Source: an uncultured Bacteroidales bacterium
GTDB lineage: Bacteria > Bacteroidota > Bacteroidia > Bacteroidales > Porphyromonadaceae
NCBI GenBank assembly: GCA_947290775.1
Contig: CAMYPM010000002.1
Location: forward strand, 1-64,000
DNA length: 64,000 nt
Direction of reading: 5' to 3'
Positions within the stretch are counted from its first letter, which is position 1. Each line of letters opens with the position of its first letter. Below, in pieces: positions 1 through 7,573 of this stretch. Under the pieces are notes generated by a model. The model was not told the DNA's origin. It saw only the letters and a list, made by a program, of their open reading frames with translations, and did no database searches. The translations under genes and the position numbers were made by a program.

Positions 1-47
1 TCTAATGAATTAAAATTATCTCTTAACATCATAATATATTATAGTAT

Positions 48-340
48 TTAAGGCCGTAAACTAATAATATTTGTAGCCGCATCAGTCTTACCCAGCGGTT
101 TTCCTTTCGCTCTTGTAGCAAATACCGCATTTTGGTCGCCAGTCTTGATTACCATAGACTTTTTAATACCTTGACGCCCCTTATTGCTTGTATAATGACG
201 CAAACGAATAATATCTAAACAGCCAGTTCTATCGGGTCCTGACAAATGTAGTTTTCGGTATGTGGTGAGTAATATCTGAACCTGTTGTAATACAACCCTG
301 TTTCTTGGTCTTCGTATTGTCCTTGGAATCTGAACAGTCT
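48..340 (-). pseudogene. RHS-repeat core plus toxin C-terminus, frameshifted remnant
   Basis: Two adjacent minus-strand frames together look like the end of an RHS/polymorphic toxin protein. Frame one (340 down to about 221) reads [20 protein letters not shown] and then [13 protein letters not shown], a close match to the RHS-associated core (usually [21 protein letters not shown]...QDPIGL). It is preceded and followed by in-frame stops. The second frame (about 226 down to the stop at 48) reads LRHYTSNKGRQGIKKSMVIK and then TGDQNAVFATRAKGKPLGK, which resembles the short ADP-ribosyltransferase-like toxin tails (Tox-ART-HYD1 type, RHYT motif) attached to RHS proteins. A frameshift near 221-230 separates core from toxin, and nothing upstream encodes the large RHS body. 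I infer a decayed fragment of a displaced toxin tip. The RHS assignment is firm; the toxin family is tentative. Confidence 0.65.
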
Positions 341-360
341 TCAGAAGAGCCGCAGTTTCG

Positions 361-368
361 TATCTTTG
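361..368 (+). promoter_or_regulatory. TAnnTTTG -7 box
   Basis: TATCTTTG matches the Bacteroidota -7 consensus exactly. No good -33 TTTG lies at the expected distance, so the call rests on one box. It faces a terminator about 70 bases downstream with no ORF between them, which would give a short non-coding transcript. Confidence 0.3.
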
Positions 369-439
369 CGCTTGGGTTAGATGCATACTTGTATATAGCT
401 AAGTTTTTGTTTCAACAGCAAATATACTACATTAACCTT

Positions 440-469
440 AAAGGGACGGTGAGTGCATCGTCCCTTTTT
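440..469 (+). terminator. Rho-independent terminator
   Basis: AAAGGGACG (440-448) pairs perfectly with CGTCCCTTT (459-467) over a 10-base loop, and a T5 run ends the stem on the plus strand. The minus direction has no T run, so it acts on plus-strand transcription. Confidence 0.75.
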
Positions 470-492
470 CGTCTCGGAAGCTCGCTACCTGC

Positions 493-540
493 TCCACTCC
501 AAATTGCATTTTGGAGTGGAAAATACACTTTCCAAAAGGC
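493..540. repeat. Nested inverted repeats
   Basis: TCCACTCCAAA (493-503) and TTTGGAGTGGA (510-520) form a perfect 11-bp hairpin with a 6-base loop. The right arm can also pair with the following CACTTTCCAAA (TTTGGAGTG against CAC..TCCAAA), so two alternative hairpins share one arm. No ORF here looks real. It resembles an extragenic palindromic element; only one copy was found in this window. Confidence 0.55.
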
Positions 541-600
541 CAAAGCATGTTTGAGAGTTTGAGAAAGACAGCCATACAAAGAGCAAGAATAGCTGCCTAT

Positions 601-710
601 TAGCTGAAAAAACATCTATAAGTTTCAAACAAAATATATAGATCTTTCGAATCATTTATCGGTATCTTTTGTCTAAAAGATTGGTATCTTTTGGAAGTGA
701 GAATTAGGGT
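601..710. repeat. 22-bp tandem repeat, locus A (degenerate)
   Basis: Units of exactly 22 bases start at 601, 623, 645 and 667, with a weaker fifth at 689. Most begin TTT and end in (G)ATC, TATC or similar. The first keeps CTGAAAAAACATCTATA, close to the consensus TTTCAnnTGAAACAT followed by CTATACC. The array lies in the roughly 500-base gene-free stretch before porT. Confidence 0.7.
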
Positions 711-869
711 ACTACGTTTTCACGCCTCAACCTATGAGACGCTACTCTGTATCATGCAAATGAGCCTTTAGCGAATACACATGAAATAGGAAATGTATGA
801 ACACAACAATAAGTTCCCCCTCCATTACGTTTTTATTGCGTGCGACGAAGAGTATATAAAAAATCAGAT

Positions 870-1589
870 ATGTGGACAGTGCTATTCCTCTCATTGGGAA
901 TGCTCTGTTGTTGCTTTATGACGGCTAATGCCCAAAAACAAAGATCTCAAAATAGACCTTACGCGGACTATCGGCACTTTCATCTGGGGTTTCATGTAGG
1001 AATGCACACTCAGGACTTAGCCATCACCAATAGCGGTGCTCACGCAGAGGGAGAAGCCGTTCAATATGGCACTGTTGCCATGTATTCACCGGGATTTAGC
1101 GTGGGAATAATTGGCAATTGGGCGCCTATTATTGGATTGGATATTCGCTTCATACCGACCCTGCATCTTGGGGAAAGAGCGATCACGTTCACCGACCTAA
1201 CAGAAGGCGAAGAGGGACTCCATAAAGAACGTTTTGGCTTGAGAAGTAATATGATTGAGTTCCCCTTGATGATAAAGTACAGCGCACGGCGGCTCAATAA
1301 TGTACGCCCCTACGTTACCGGAGGTATATATGGATCTATTATGATTGGACAAAAACGTAATCCGGAGATCAAATTCAATCTTTTTGATTACGGACTAAAA
1401 ATTGGATTTGGCTGCGATTTCTACCTTCCTTTCTTCAAGCTCTCCCCGGAGCTTTGCTTTAACTTTGGACTGTCAGACGTTATTACACACAAAAGGGAAG
1501 ACATGATAGATGATAGCCGCATTCGCTATACAAATGCACTATCAAAAGCACTTGGGAGGATGATCATTCTAACCTTTAACTTTGAATGA
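870..1589 (+). CDS. porT: PorT-family outer-membrane protein of type IX secretion
   Basis: PorT is an outer-membrane beta-barrel protein needed to assemble the type IX secretion system, first found through its effect on gingipain export in P. gingivalis. Seen here: a signal peptide ending ANA-Q, then about 215 residues rich in alternating aromatic/hydrophobic strands (HFHLGFHVG, YSPGFSVGIIGN, MIEFPLMIKYSARR, RPYVTGGIYGS), ending in a Phe-rich last strand. Length (about 240) fits the family. I chose ATG 870 because the signal peptide starts there; an in-frame GTG at 840 would add ten mostly basic residues and cannot be excluded. It stands alone, convergent with the minus-strand operon that ends at 1716. 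Confidence 0.85.
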   Translation: MWTVLFLSLGMLCCCFMTANAQKQRSQNRPYADYRHFHLGFHVGMHTQDLAITNSGAHAEGEAVQYGTVAMYSPGFSVGIIGNWAPIIGLDIRFIPTLHLGERAITFTDLTEGEEGLHKERFGLRSNMIEFPLMIKYSARRLNNVRPYVTGGIYGSIMIGQKRNPEIKFNLFDYGLKIGFGCDFYLPFFKLSPELCFNFGLSDVITHKREDMIDDSRIRYTNALSKALGRMIILTFNFE

Positions 1590-1715
1590 TTTCCTCAGTC
1601 TGCACAAAAACTAAAACCCATTATAAAAGCAAAACCCCCTACGAATGTAGTAGAACTCAGTAGACTAACACAGAGATAATACTTAGAGCTACAGACAATA
1701 GTGCTCTATTTGCGG

Positions 1716-2402
1716 CTATTCAAATGTTTCAAGCTGTGGAACAAAGGCTTGCCACAGGGGATCTTTGGGGATAGGAGCAACCAAAGAGATCATTTGCTTA
1801 CTGACAGGATGCTCAAAATCCATTCTATAGCTAATTAAAGAAATAGATGCATCTCGATTGGGACGGGGGGCACCATACTTCAAGTCCCCCTTTAGAGGAC
1901 AACCCAAAGCTGAGAATTGACATCTAATTTGATGGTGACGACCGGTAAGAAGCTCTACCTCAACCAATGTATAGCGCTCTGACCTTGCCACCGTACGATA
2001 AACAAGCTCGGCTCGCTTGCTGCCTTCACTCCCTTTATCAACGACAAAGCTCTTATTCAGCTTTTCATTCTTTTTGAGCCAATTTACTAATCTGCCTTGA
2101 GCCGGTTGTGGCGGATCCGCTACAATAGCCAAATATCTCTTACGCACCTTTCCCTCCCGGAAAAGGTTATTCATTCGTCCCAAAGCTTTACTGGTCTTTG
2201 CAAAAAGAACCAACCCACCTACGGGACGATCAAGTCGATGCACCACCCCGACAAATACATTTCCCGGCTTATGATACTTCTCTTTTAAGTAACCAGCGAC
2301 CAACTCACTAAGGGGTTGGTCGTTGGTTTTGTCACCTTGGACGATCTCTCCGGGTGCCTTGTTAACTACTATGAGGTGATTATCTTCGTAAATAACCTCC
2401 AT
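1716..2402 (-). CDS. RluA-family RNA pseudouridine synthase
   Basis: It converts selected uridines in rRNA or tRNA to pseudouridine. The 228-residue protein has the catalytic HRLDRPVGG motif with Asp58, the N-terminal YEDNHLIVVNKAPG strand and the C-terminal LLTGRHHQIRCQFSALGCPLKGD block of the RluA/TruC class. There is no S4 domain, so it is a single-domain enzyme like TruC or the short RluA types, and the target base cannot be told from sequence. It is the last gene of a ten-gene minus-strand run, six bases after fabG. Confidence 0.9.
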   Translation of the reverse strand: MEVIYEDNHLIVVNKAPGEIVQGDKTNDQPLSELVAGYLKEKYHKPGNVFVGVVHRLDRPVGGLVLFAKTSKALGRMNNLFREGKVRKRYLAIVADPPQPAQGRLVNWLKKNEKLNKSFVVDKGSEGSKRAELVYRTVARSERYTLVEVELLTGRHHQIRCQFSALGCPLKGDLKYGAPRPNRDASISLISYRMDFEHPVSKQMISLVAPIPKDPLWQAFVPQLETFE

Positions 2403-2408
2403 GAAGTA

Positions 2409-3155
2409 CTAACAATTCATACCGCCACAGACATTGATTACCTGCCCTGTGACATAGCTTGAAAGATCTGATGCAAGGAAAGTAGCCACATTGGCGATAT
2501 CTTCAGGTGTACCTCCCCGACGAAGCGGTATTTGCTTAGCCCACTCTGCTTTTACCTCTTCAGGAAGCTGATTGGTCATATCAGTAATAATAAAGCCCGG
2601 GGCAATCGCATTAGCACGGATATTACGAGAACCTAATTCCTTTGCAATACTCTTTGCAAGACCGATCATACCGGCTTTTGAAGCAGAATAATTGGCCTGT
2701 CCGGCATTTCCACTAACGCCAACCACTGAAGCCATATTAATAATTGAACCTGCACGCTGCTTAACCATAATGGGAGTTACGGCATGAACAAGATTAAAGG
2801 CACTCTTTAAATTTACATTGATTACAGCATCCCATTGATCCTCGGTCATACGTAAAATAAGCCCGTCACGAGTGATCCCTGCATTATTAACCAAAATATC
2901 TATTCGTCCAAAATCTGAAAAGATTTGCTTGACTACCTCATGAGCTGCATTAAAATCAGCTGCATTAGAAGCATAGGCCTTAGCCTTCACACCCATAGCC
3001 GACAGCTCTTGGACAAAACTCTCTGTCTCGGGTGATATTTTCAAGTCTGTGATAGCCACATTAGCTCCTTCGGCTGCATATTTGCGTGCAATAGCACTTC
3101 CGATACCTCTTGCTGCACCTGTTATGAGTGCCACTTTTCCTTCTAAAAGTTTCAT
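2409..3155 (-). CDS. fabG: 3-oxoacyl-[acyl-carrier-protein] reductase
   Basis: It reduces 3-oxoacyl-ACP with NADPH in the fatty-acid elongation cycle in the cytosol. The 248-residue SDR fold shows the cofactor motif TGAARGIG (13-20), NNAG (90-93), and the catalytic Asn114, Ser143, Tyr156 and Lys160 in the expected YSASK context. The usual C-terminal VTGQVINVCGGM is present. The frame stays open upstream to 3254, but those 33 codons overlap the TetR gene and lack family similarity, so ATG 3155 is the start. Only four bases separate it from the TetR gene; fabD lies in the same gene run. Confidence 0.95.
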   Translation of the reverse strand: MKLLEGKVALITGAARGIGSAIARKYAAEGANVAITDLKISPETESFVQELSAMGVKAKAYASNAADFNAAHEVVKQIFSDFGRIDILVNNAGITRDGLILRMTEDQWDAVINVNLKSAFNLVHAVTPIMVKQRAGSIINMASVVGVSGNAGQANYSASKAGMIGLAKSIAKELGSRNIRANAIAPGFIITDMTNQLPEEVKAEWAKQIPLRRGGTPEDIANVATFLASDLSSYVTGQVINVCGGMNC

Positions 3156-3159
3156 GTTA

Positions 3160-3831
3160 TTATGGTTCGTTTGTTTTGATATTATGCGATACTTTTCCTT
3201 TATATCCAAGTCCACGAAATAAAAGTTGCTCGGTAGCCAAACGCATGCGATCAAACTCCTTACTCCCTACTTTTCGTGAATGCTTATTGATGTATGGAAC
3301 TTCTAAACCCTTGATGGAGTGTTGCAGGATAGTTGAAGCCATTTCAGTATCCCGCACACAAAACACACCGCTTTCATTTCCCTCATTCAATATCTGCTTG
3401 ATAAACTCAGCCTCTTTACAATCAAATCGATAGCGAATACGCTCCAATTGGGCTATATCATTGAAGAAGTCAGCCCTCAATGTGCCATTTCGCATTACTA
3501 TTTGCAGGATTGTCTCTAAATGCGTATAGATCAAGTTAATAAACCTATCATAGGGAGGCTCTTTACCACTTACAACGATATCAAGTCTCTCAGATAATAG
3601 ATCTAACTCATGGCTTACAACTGCAGCAAATAGATCCTTTTTGCTCTTAAAGTACATGTAAAGAGTACGACGGCCCTTATTGCTCTGCTGAGCTATGTCA
3701 TTCATCGTAGTCTTCTCAACGCCAAAGCGAGCAAAAAGCTGCCTCGCTGCATCTATAATCGCACTTCTTGTGGTGCTATGATGGACACGAATATTGTGTA
3801 ATAATTGCTTTTTGTGGGGACCCTGCTCCAT
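3160..3831 (-). CDS. TetR/AcrR-family transcriptional regulator
   Basis: A 223-residue DNA-binding regulator. The N-terminal helix-turn-helix is clear: AIIDAARQLFARFGVEKTTM then NDIAQQSNKGRRTLYMYFKS with the typical YxYFKSKKDLF ending. The remaining 150 residues form the helical ligand-binding and dimerisation part, whose ligand is unknown. TTG 3843 is possible, but ATG 3831 (MEQGPHKK) is the better start. It sits between udp and fabG and almost touches fabG, so a role in lipid-synthesis control is a reasonable guess, but no operator was identified. Confidence 0.9.
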   Translation of the reverse strand: MEQGPHKKQLLHNIRVHHSTTRSAIIDAARQLFARFGVEKTTMNDIAQQSNKGRRTLYMYFKSKKDLFAAVVSHELDLLSERLDIVVSGKEPPYDRFINLIYTHLETILQIVMRNGTLRADFFNDIAQLERIRYRFDCKEAEFIKQILNEGNESGVFCVRDTEMASTILQHSIKGLEVPYINKHSRKVGSKEFDRMRLATEQLLFRGLGYKGKVSHNIKTNEP

Positions 3832-3854
3832 ACAATTAAGCAAATTAAATCTGC

Positions 3855-4736
3855 TTAGAAACGCTCCAAGACGGTTTCGATTAGATGGTCTATACTGCCC
3901 TTATATTCTGTATTCATATTGAGGTTTTGACGCCCCGCTATAATACAGCACACTGTCAAAGCTCGGTGGCCAAGAAGGGCTGCGATACCTTGCAGCGCAC
4001 TACTCTCCATCTCAAAATTAGTAATCTTAAAGCGATCATATCGGAAGGCTTCTATCTTATGATTTAACTCTTCATCGGCAAGCGGCAGACGCAGCTTTCT
4101 TCCTTGGGGAGCATAAAATCCATTCGCTGCAATAGTGGAGCCCTTCACAATCAATCCATCAGTACCGACTATACGATCCAATAATTCCTCATTAGCTCGT
4201 ACTACATAGGGCTTCAGTCGCTCTATCTTCCAATCTAATCCTTTCAGTAAGGCAGTTTCATAGTCCAGATCACGTACCCGCTCTGTCTCCCCATAAAAAT
4301 AGAGCACTCCATCAAAGCCGATACTCCGCTCCGCTGCTACATAAGTACCTATCGGGGTCTCGGGTTGTAAGCCACCACTAGTTCCCACACGGACTAAGTT
4401 GAGACAGCGAAATGTATCCTTTACACAACGCTTCTCAAAGTCAAAATTGGCAAGCATATCCAGCTCATTGACCACGATTTCTATATTATCTCCTCCTATA
4501 CCATGGCTTATCGCCGTGATTCGCTTCCCCTTATAAGTACCCGTTATTGTGCGAAACTCTCTATTGGAGACATCACATTCCTTAGTATCAAAGTAATGGG
4601 CGATCATCTCTACTCTGGAAGGGTCGCCACACATGATAATATCATCAGCGATTTGCTCGGGTTTGAGATGGAGATGAAATATAGTACCATCACCATTGAC
4701 AATCATTTCTGAAGAGGGAATTGTTCTTTTTTCCAT
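3855..4736 (-). CDS. udp: Uridine phosphorylase-type nucleoside phosphorylase
   Basis: A NP-I family enzyme that splits a nucleoside with phosphate into base and ribose-1-phosphate, feeding pyrimidine salvage. The 293 residues carry the phosphate-binding GDPSRV (37-42), the SHGIGGDN loop near 78, RVGTSGG (116-122) and NFEMESSAL, whose Met-Glu contacts the ribose. Several loops favour uridine phosphorylase over purine enzymes, but substrate choice was not proven. It is 23 bases upstream of the TetR gene in the minus-strand run. Confidence 0.88.
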   Translation of the reverse strand: MEKRTIPSSEMIVNGDGTIFHLHLKPEQIADDIIMCGDPSRVEMIAHYFDTKECDVSNREFRTITGTYKGKRITAISHGIGGDNIEIVVNELDMLANFDFEKRCVKDTFRCLNLVRVGTSGGLQPETPIGTYVAAERSIGFDGVLYFYGETERVRDLDYETALLKGLDWKIERLKPYVVRANEELLDRIVGTDGLIVKGSTIAANGFYAPQGRKLRLPLADEELNHKIEAFRYDRFKITNFEMESSALQGIAALLGHRALTVCCIIAGRQNLNMNTEYKGSIDHLIETVLERF

Positions 4737-4742
4737 AATTAA

Positions 4743-5801
4743 TCAATAAAAACTTGTATAATTTGAGGAGTCTTTTTCAGGCTGTAAAAGCCTCCAAGGC
4801 ATTAGTTTAGCTTGTATAAGTTTCTCATTCACCGTGTTTGCCGGCACAGGTGGGAAGAAGTCCTTGATTACAAATGTATAAAGGTTGAACTCACCTTGAG
4901 GGGCAAATCTATTAGTACCCAAAATGCCCTTTCCGGTTATATCATCGTAAATGAGAATGCAATCGTCATAGAGGGAATTAAATGGTGTGCCTAACATCGT
5001 GGGTTGCAAAAACTTTCGCGTATAAGGATCGCGTCGCGAAACATATAGATCTAACCTACCCATGCCATCATCGGAATAAGCGGCAAAATAAAGAGTCTCT
5101 CCATCCTGACGTAGGATAGGATAAAAACTTCCCCGATTAGAATTAAGTTCCTCTACTTCCCGCTCTTCAATAATCTCATTATTTCCTAAGCTTCGACGAT
5201 AATAGATACGGCATACGCCATTTTCGTCAAGCTTTGTATAAAATGTTTCATACCCAAGAGCTGTTTGGTATATCCAATCTCCTGTCACATCGGAGAAAGA
5301 GATGCGTCCCCACTCACCGGATAAAAGCCTCTTTGAAGCAAGCGTTTCAAGGCGTTCGATGCGTAAACTATCGACTATCTCTAATGAGACACAATTATCT
5401 ACGAAGCGCTTTATTCGAGAAATCTCTTTCTGCAGTGAATCCGCCGCATTACGGCTATTGCGTTTTTTTCTTAATTGCTCTACCAACTTTGTGGCTTCAT
5501 CAAAGCGATATGCTTTAAGAAACGCATCCACTTCATCTAAAAGAATTGAAGTAGTCTTCTTTTTGGCATTTATTCTATTAAAGCAAACAATAGCCATATC
5601 AGGCTGCCCGGCTGCCATCTCCAAAAGGGCGCATCGGTGCCATTCTTCCGCAGATAACGATACATCCACCTCTCCCTCAAGCACTGCACGGCAATCAGAA
5701 AGTGAAATAGAGGTATCTTCCTGCGCATACAATGCCCCGATCGGGACGAGAGCAAAGAGCACCATCCCGATCAAAAGGCTTATCCGATGCATCCTTACCA
5801 T
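4743..5801 (-). CDS. Exported protein with helical repeats and PD40-like segment
   Basis: Function unknown. A signal peptide (to about LYAQ) is followed by a helical, TPR-like region with Lys/Arg-rich pairs (about residues 45-140) and then a beta-rich part. That part contains SFYPILRQDGETLYFAAYSD and DGMGRLDLYVSRRDP, the pattern of a PD40/WD40-like propeller blade, as in envelope proteins such as PorE. The OmpA-type peptidoglycan-binding domain of those proteins is absent and the protein stops at 352 residues. Its ATG shares one base with the stop of the SIMPL gene (TGATG), suggesting translational coupling. Confidence 0.6.
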   Translation of the reverse strand: MVRMHRISLLIGMVLFALVPIGALYAQEDTSISLSDCRAVLEGEVDVSLSAEEWHRCALLEMAAGQPDMAIVCFNRINAKKKTTSILLDEVDAFLKAYRFDEATKLVEQLRKKRNSRNAADSLQKEISRIKRFVDNCVSLEIVDSLRIERLETLASKRLLSGEWGRISFSDVTGDWIYQTALGYETFYTKLDENGVCRIYYRRSLGNNEIIEEREVEELNSNRGSFYPILRQDGETLYFAAYSDDGMGRLDLYVSRRDPYTRKFLQPTMLGTPFNSLYDDCILIYDDITGKGILGTNRFAPQGEFNLYTFVIKDFFPPVPANTVNEKLIQAKLMPWRLLQPEKDSSNYTSFY

Positions 5802-6538
5802 CAATGTACGGAGTAGCTACTCTTAACGGTTACGGAAATCGTCTTTTCGCGGCTTGACGTATTGAAGGAACCACCCCAGCTATAATCCTCATCGGAATAG
5901 AGCCCAACCACTTGGAATACGCCCATCTGGGTACGTTGCAGTTTTCCCACTTTACGATTACTACCTTCTGCAATGGCAGTAGCGCGCTTAAGAGCATCTT
6001 CGGAAGCCGCTTTCAGCATTTCGTGTTTGGATTCGTTCAATTTGGTATAGTAATAGCTCGGTGGATAGGAGGTTATTTCCAACCCTTTATCTATCAGCTC
6101 GGTAATGTCGCGTGAAAGGGCTTCTACACGATCAATATCGTTAGAGGTTACCTGAACGGTTTGCGACAATTGATATCCTGAAAAGACACTTCGTCCACCT
6201 CCATTACCATTGGATTGATAATCGTACTGCTTATTAATATCAACGCTTTCAAACTGAATAGCATCTGAAGGAATATTCTTGCTTCGGAGATACTCTTCCA
6301 CCTGCTTTTTGTACTCGGTAATTTGAATGTACGCCGTTTTTAAGTCTTTAGCTGTAGCCGAATAGGAAGCTTTCCAAACGATCAAATCCGAGGAGATCTG
6401 CATTTCCGCAGCTCCCGTTACGGTTATCTCGTTGGCAGGACGGCGCCCTTTCATCACTTTGGTGCCTGCCCAAGCAAGTCCGCATACAAAGGCAATGCCC
6501 AATACGACTGCTACAACAATTGAATTTCCTTTCATCAT
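5801..6538 (-). CDS. SIMPL-domain (DUF541) envelope protein
   Basis: A 245-residue protein with one N-terminal hydrophobic anchor or signal (residues 5-25) and then the SIMPL/DUF541 fold: ITVTGAAEMQISSDLIVWKA, central GYQLSQTVQVTSNDIDRVEALS, and a C-terminal EKTISVTVKSSYSV strand. Family members (YggE, BP26) are periplasmic or membrane-anchored ring-forming proteins with roles in stress tolerance, but no enzymatic activity is established. The gene lies between trxB (73 bases upstream) and the PD40 protein, with which it overlaps. Confidence 0.85.
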   Translation of the reverse strand: MMKGNSIVVAVVLGIAFVCGLAWAGTKVMKGRRPANEITVTGAAEMQISSDLIVWKASYSATAKDLKTAYIQITEYKKQVEEYLRSKNIPSDAIQFESVDINKQYDYQSNGNGGGRSVFSGYQLSQTVQVTSNDIDRVEALSRDITELIDKGLEITSYPPSYYYTKLNESKHEMLKAASEDALKRATAIAEGSNRKVGKLQRTQMGVFQVVGLYSDEDYSWGGSFNTSSREKTISVTVKSSYSVH

Positions 6539-6611
6539 AATCTTTCTCCTTATTGCTAAACTATATTCCTTTGTTTGTAAGGCTCAAAAGCATCTTTCCG
6601 GAGCAGAAAGC

Positions 6612-7562
6612 TTAAAGCTCATGCTCCATCAAATACTTTTCGGCATCCATAGCTGCCTTGCATCCGGAGCCTGCCGAGGTTACTGCCTGCCTATAGCGCG
6701 GATCTGCTACGTCACCGGCGGCAAATACGCCCTCTACATTGGTGAGAGAGGTATTTCCTTCCGTAACGATATATCCGGCTTTGTCCAACTCGATTTGTCC
6801 TTGGAACAAATCCGTATTGGGTTTATGCCCAATTGCCAAGAAAAAGCCGTCAATTGCTATATCCTTTTCGGCTTCATCCTTTTCGCCCTTTCGGTACACA
6901 AGATGAGCCCCTTCCACGCCGTTCTCGCCGAAAAGTCCCAGCGTATTGTGTTCGAACAACACTTCAATCTTAGGATGCTTTTCGACGCGTTCCTGCATTA
7001 CTTTGGAAGCACGAAGGAACGGCTTGCGCACAATAAGGTATACCTTTTCGGCAATGGAAGCGAGATAGAGTGCCTCTTCGCACGCTGTATCGCCTCCGCC
7101 TACCACGGCAACCTTTTTACCACGATAGAAAAAGCCATCGCACGTAGCACAAGCCGATACACCTTGTCCGGCATACTTTTCTTCATCCGGAAGGCCTAAG
7201 TACTTGGCACTTGCTCCGGTAGCGATGATTAGCGCATTACAGGTTACCTCCTTTTCGCCATCTATCGTTACCGTGAAAGGACGTTTGGACAAATCGACCT
7301 TGGTACCCGCCCCGTTCCGAATATCCGTACCGAAGCGAGCTGCTTGCTGTTTGAGCTGTTCCATCATCTCCGTACCACCGATTCCCTCCGGATAACCCGG
7401 AAAGTTCTCTACTTCGGTAGTGGTGGTGAGCTGCCCTCCCGGTTGCATACCTGAGTACAGCACCGGAGCCAAATTGGCTCTCGATGCATATATGGCTGCC
7501 GTGTATCCTGCAGGGCCTGCGCCCAAAATAAGACAACGAATAGATTTATCCTCTGTTCCCAT
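6612..7562 (-). CDS. trxB: Thioredoxin-disulfide reductase
   Basis: A FAD enzyme that uses NADPH to reduce thioredoxin in the cytosol. The 316-residue protein has the FAD motif GAGPAG (14-19), the redox-active CATC (138-141) followed by DGFFYRG, the NADPH motif GGGDTA (155-160), and the final GVFAAGDVAD...QAVTSAGSGC FAD-binding block. All catalytic residues are present. It lies 11 bases downstream of fabD. Confidence 0.97.
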   Translation of the reverse strand: MGTEDKSIRCLILGAGPAGYTAAIYASRANLAPVLYSGMQPGGQLTTTTEVENFPGYPEGIGGTEMMEQLKQQAARFGTDIRNGAGTKVDLSKRPFTVTIDGEKEVTCNALIIATGASAKYLGLPDEEKYAGQGVSACATCDGFFYRGKKVAVVGGGDTACEEALYLASIAEKVYLIVRKPFLRASKVMQERVEKHPKIEVLFEHNTLGLFGENGVEGAHLVYRKGEKDEAEKDIAIDGFFLAIGHKPNTDLFQGQIELDKAGYIVTEGNTSLTNVEGVFAAGDVADPRYRQAVTSAGSGCKAAMDAEKYLMEHEL

Positions 7563-7573
7563 TTTACTTTTTC

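Noticed and set aside
48..386. The 112-codon minus-strand ORF taken as one intact gene, with an IS30-transposase-like start ([14 protein letters not shown])
   Set aside because: The helix-turn-helix that should follow is absent, and the RHS core is clear in another frame over the same bases, so the ORF's N-terminal half is an out-of-frame reading. Only its C-terminal half is kept, as part of the RHS remnant.
427..615. 62-codon minus-strand ORF
   Set aside because: It covers the terminator and the palindromes; its apparent peptide is made of hairpin sequence.
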